Made by a program: the position numbers and the translations under genes. From Acidimicrobiaceae bacterium (lineage in GTDB: Bacteria > Actinomycetota > Acidimicrobiia > Acidimicrobiales > Salinilacustritrichaceae), in the NCBI GenBank assembly GCA_003476595.1, contig DMTU01000022.1:13898-19655 (forward strand): DNA of 5,758 nt, read 5' to 3'. Within the stretch, counting starts at the first letter, position 1; each line of letters opens with the position of its first letter. This document shows, piece by piece, positions 5,278 through 5,758 of the stretch. The notes beneath the pieces are model-generated. The model saw only the letters and a program-made list of their open reading frames with translations. It did no database searches and was not told the origin of the DNA.

Positions 5278-5294
5278 CCGGACCGATCATCCAG
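5258..5294 (-). repeat. Partial copy E of the dispersed repeat, overlapping the end of the HTH gene
   Basis: CGGACCGATCATCCAG (5279-5294) is identical over 16 bases to 2042-2057 in copy B, and copy A has CCGATCATCCAG at 93-104. To the left, TCGAGCGGACGGCGG (5258-5272) matches 2022-2036 of copy B with one mismatch. Overall about 31 of 37 aligned positions agree, across the stop codon of the HTH gene. The orientation on the chromosome is the same as copies A to D. The arm with the ERHFGA-coding end is missing. Confidence 0.55.
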
Positions 5295-5310
5295 CATCCG
5301 GGAGGATCGG
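5283..5310 (+). terminator. Hairpin just after the HTH gene, terminator-like
   Basis: CCGATCATCC (5283-5292) and GGAGGATCGG (5301-5310) form a 10-bp stem with one mismatch and an 8-base loop. It begins six bases after the stop codon of the HTH gene. There is no T tract, as is often the case in high-GC actinobacteria. It is nested with the repeat copy E, so it may be part of that element rather than a dedicated terminator. Confidence 0.45.
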
Positions 5311-5378
5311 CCACCACGAGCCGGCGATCGGCTGCGTCGCGAGTAGGACAGACGGGAACGCATGACGAACACCCGGGG

Positions 5379-5723
5379 ATGCGTGGACGACGTGGCATCT
5401 GGGCCGTGTCAGTGCTGGGCCTCGCGTCCTGCCTTGGGTGTTCCTGGGACCAGACAGCTTCCGAGCCTCCCGATCGAACAGGCATCGAAGACTGTCCTGC
5501 GGTCGGCGACACCATCGTCTTGGGCGAGATCGACCCGTACTGCATCGTCGACGACGACGTGGCGGTCTTCTTCAAGCGAATCGAGTGTCCAGATGGCCGG
5601 ACTCTGATTGGGGACTCGGTCAACGGCTACGGGTTCATCGGTGACCAGCTCGTGAGTTTCGACGAGGACCATTACCAGGGGGAACGAGAGCGTTGCGGAG
5701 CGCCGCCGACCACGGTCCCGTAG
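5379..5723 (+). CDS. Small secreted lipoprotein, unknown function
   Basis: The 114-aa product has a typical lipoprotein signal: positive start (MRGRR), hydrophobic stretch (IWAVSVLGLAS) and a lipobox L-A-S-C ending at Cys18, with a second possible one (CLGC) at Cys21. The mature part is acidic and has four further cysteines (in EDCPA, PYCIV, IECPD and ERCGA) that could form two disulfides. It should sit on the outer face of the membrane. There is no recognisable catalytic motif. ATG 5379 is the only usual start in this frame that keeps the signal peptide, although the binding site is weak. It is probably a separate unit because about 100 bases and a hairpin lie between it and the HTH gene. 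Confidence 0.75.
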   Translation: MRGRRGIWAVSVLGLASCLGCSWDQTASEPPDRTGIEDCPAVGDTIVLGEIDPYCIVDDDVAVFFKRIECPDGRTLIGDSVNGYGFIGDQLVSFDEDHYQGERERCGAPPTTVP

Positions 5724-5758
5724 CAGCACAGACGTGCCGATCGCCGACGCCGCCGGCC

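Noticed and set aside
5246..5623. Minus-strand open frame of 125 codons opposite the lipoprotein
   Set aside because: It is antisense to a gene with a clear lipoprotein signal. It ends in a WMIG-like motif only because it reads through repeat fragment E.
1..5758. CRISPR array, tRNA or rRNA genes, insertion sequence or transposase
   Set aside because: I see no regularly spaced short repeats, no tRNA-like cloverleaf, no rRNA segments and no transposase or integrase motifs in the window.

Overview
The window is high-GC DNA whose codon use has strong third-position G/C preference. An ECF sigma factor coupled to a membrane anti-sigma-like protein with an FtsX-type extracellular domain, GTG starts, and start codons placed directly behind promoter-like boxes all fit an actinobacterium. 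The class Acidimicrobiia is my guess from the style of the proteins; no marker gene fixes the taxonomy.

Layout. Positions 1-4161 are a minus-strand block, read here from right to left: an ECF sigma factor (4161-3691), a 493-aa single-pass membrane protein with an FtsX-like extracellular domain (3694-2213, overlapping the sigma stop as ATGA), a small membrane-anchored protein (1909-1487), a soluble protein of unknown function (1335-907) and a PrxQ-like peroxiredoxin (705-139). Each 3' gap in this block, after 2213, 1487, 907 and 139, holds a copy of one degenerate repeat of about 80-105 bp, always in the same orientation. The copies are imperfect inverted repeats. Read along the genes they encode a recognisable peptide: A-P-x-W-M-I-G near the start and G-T-x-E-R-H-F-G-A near the end. 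None of the copies is inside a recognised gene.

Positions 4162-5758 are read on the plus strand. They hold a short ORF with a good ribosome binding site that stops at an amber codon and continues in the same frame into a small membrane protein (4435-4674); a probably leaderless two-gene unit encoding a 54-aa acidic protein and a 69-aa helix-turn-helix protein (4893-5277); a hairpin directly after it that contains a partial fifth copy of the repeat; and a small secreted lipoprotein (5379-5723).

How the parts may work together. The sigma factor and its coupled membrane partner look like a signal-responsive pair, with the membrane protein sensing outside the cell and the sigma factor probably transcribing its own operon. 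The other genes show no common pathway. The most unusual signal is the same-orientation repeat behind each minus-strand transcription unit, which gives the block a cassette-like look, although canonical integron attC boxes are not conserved in it.
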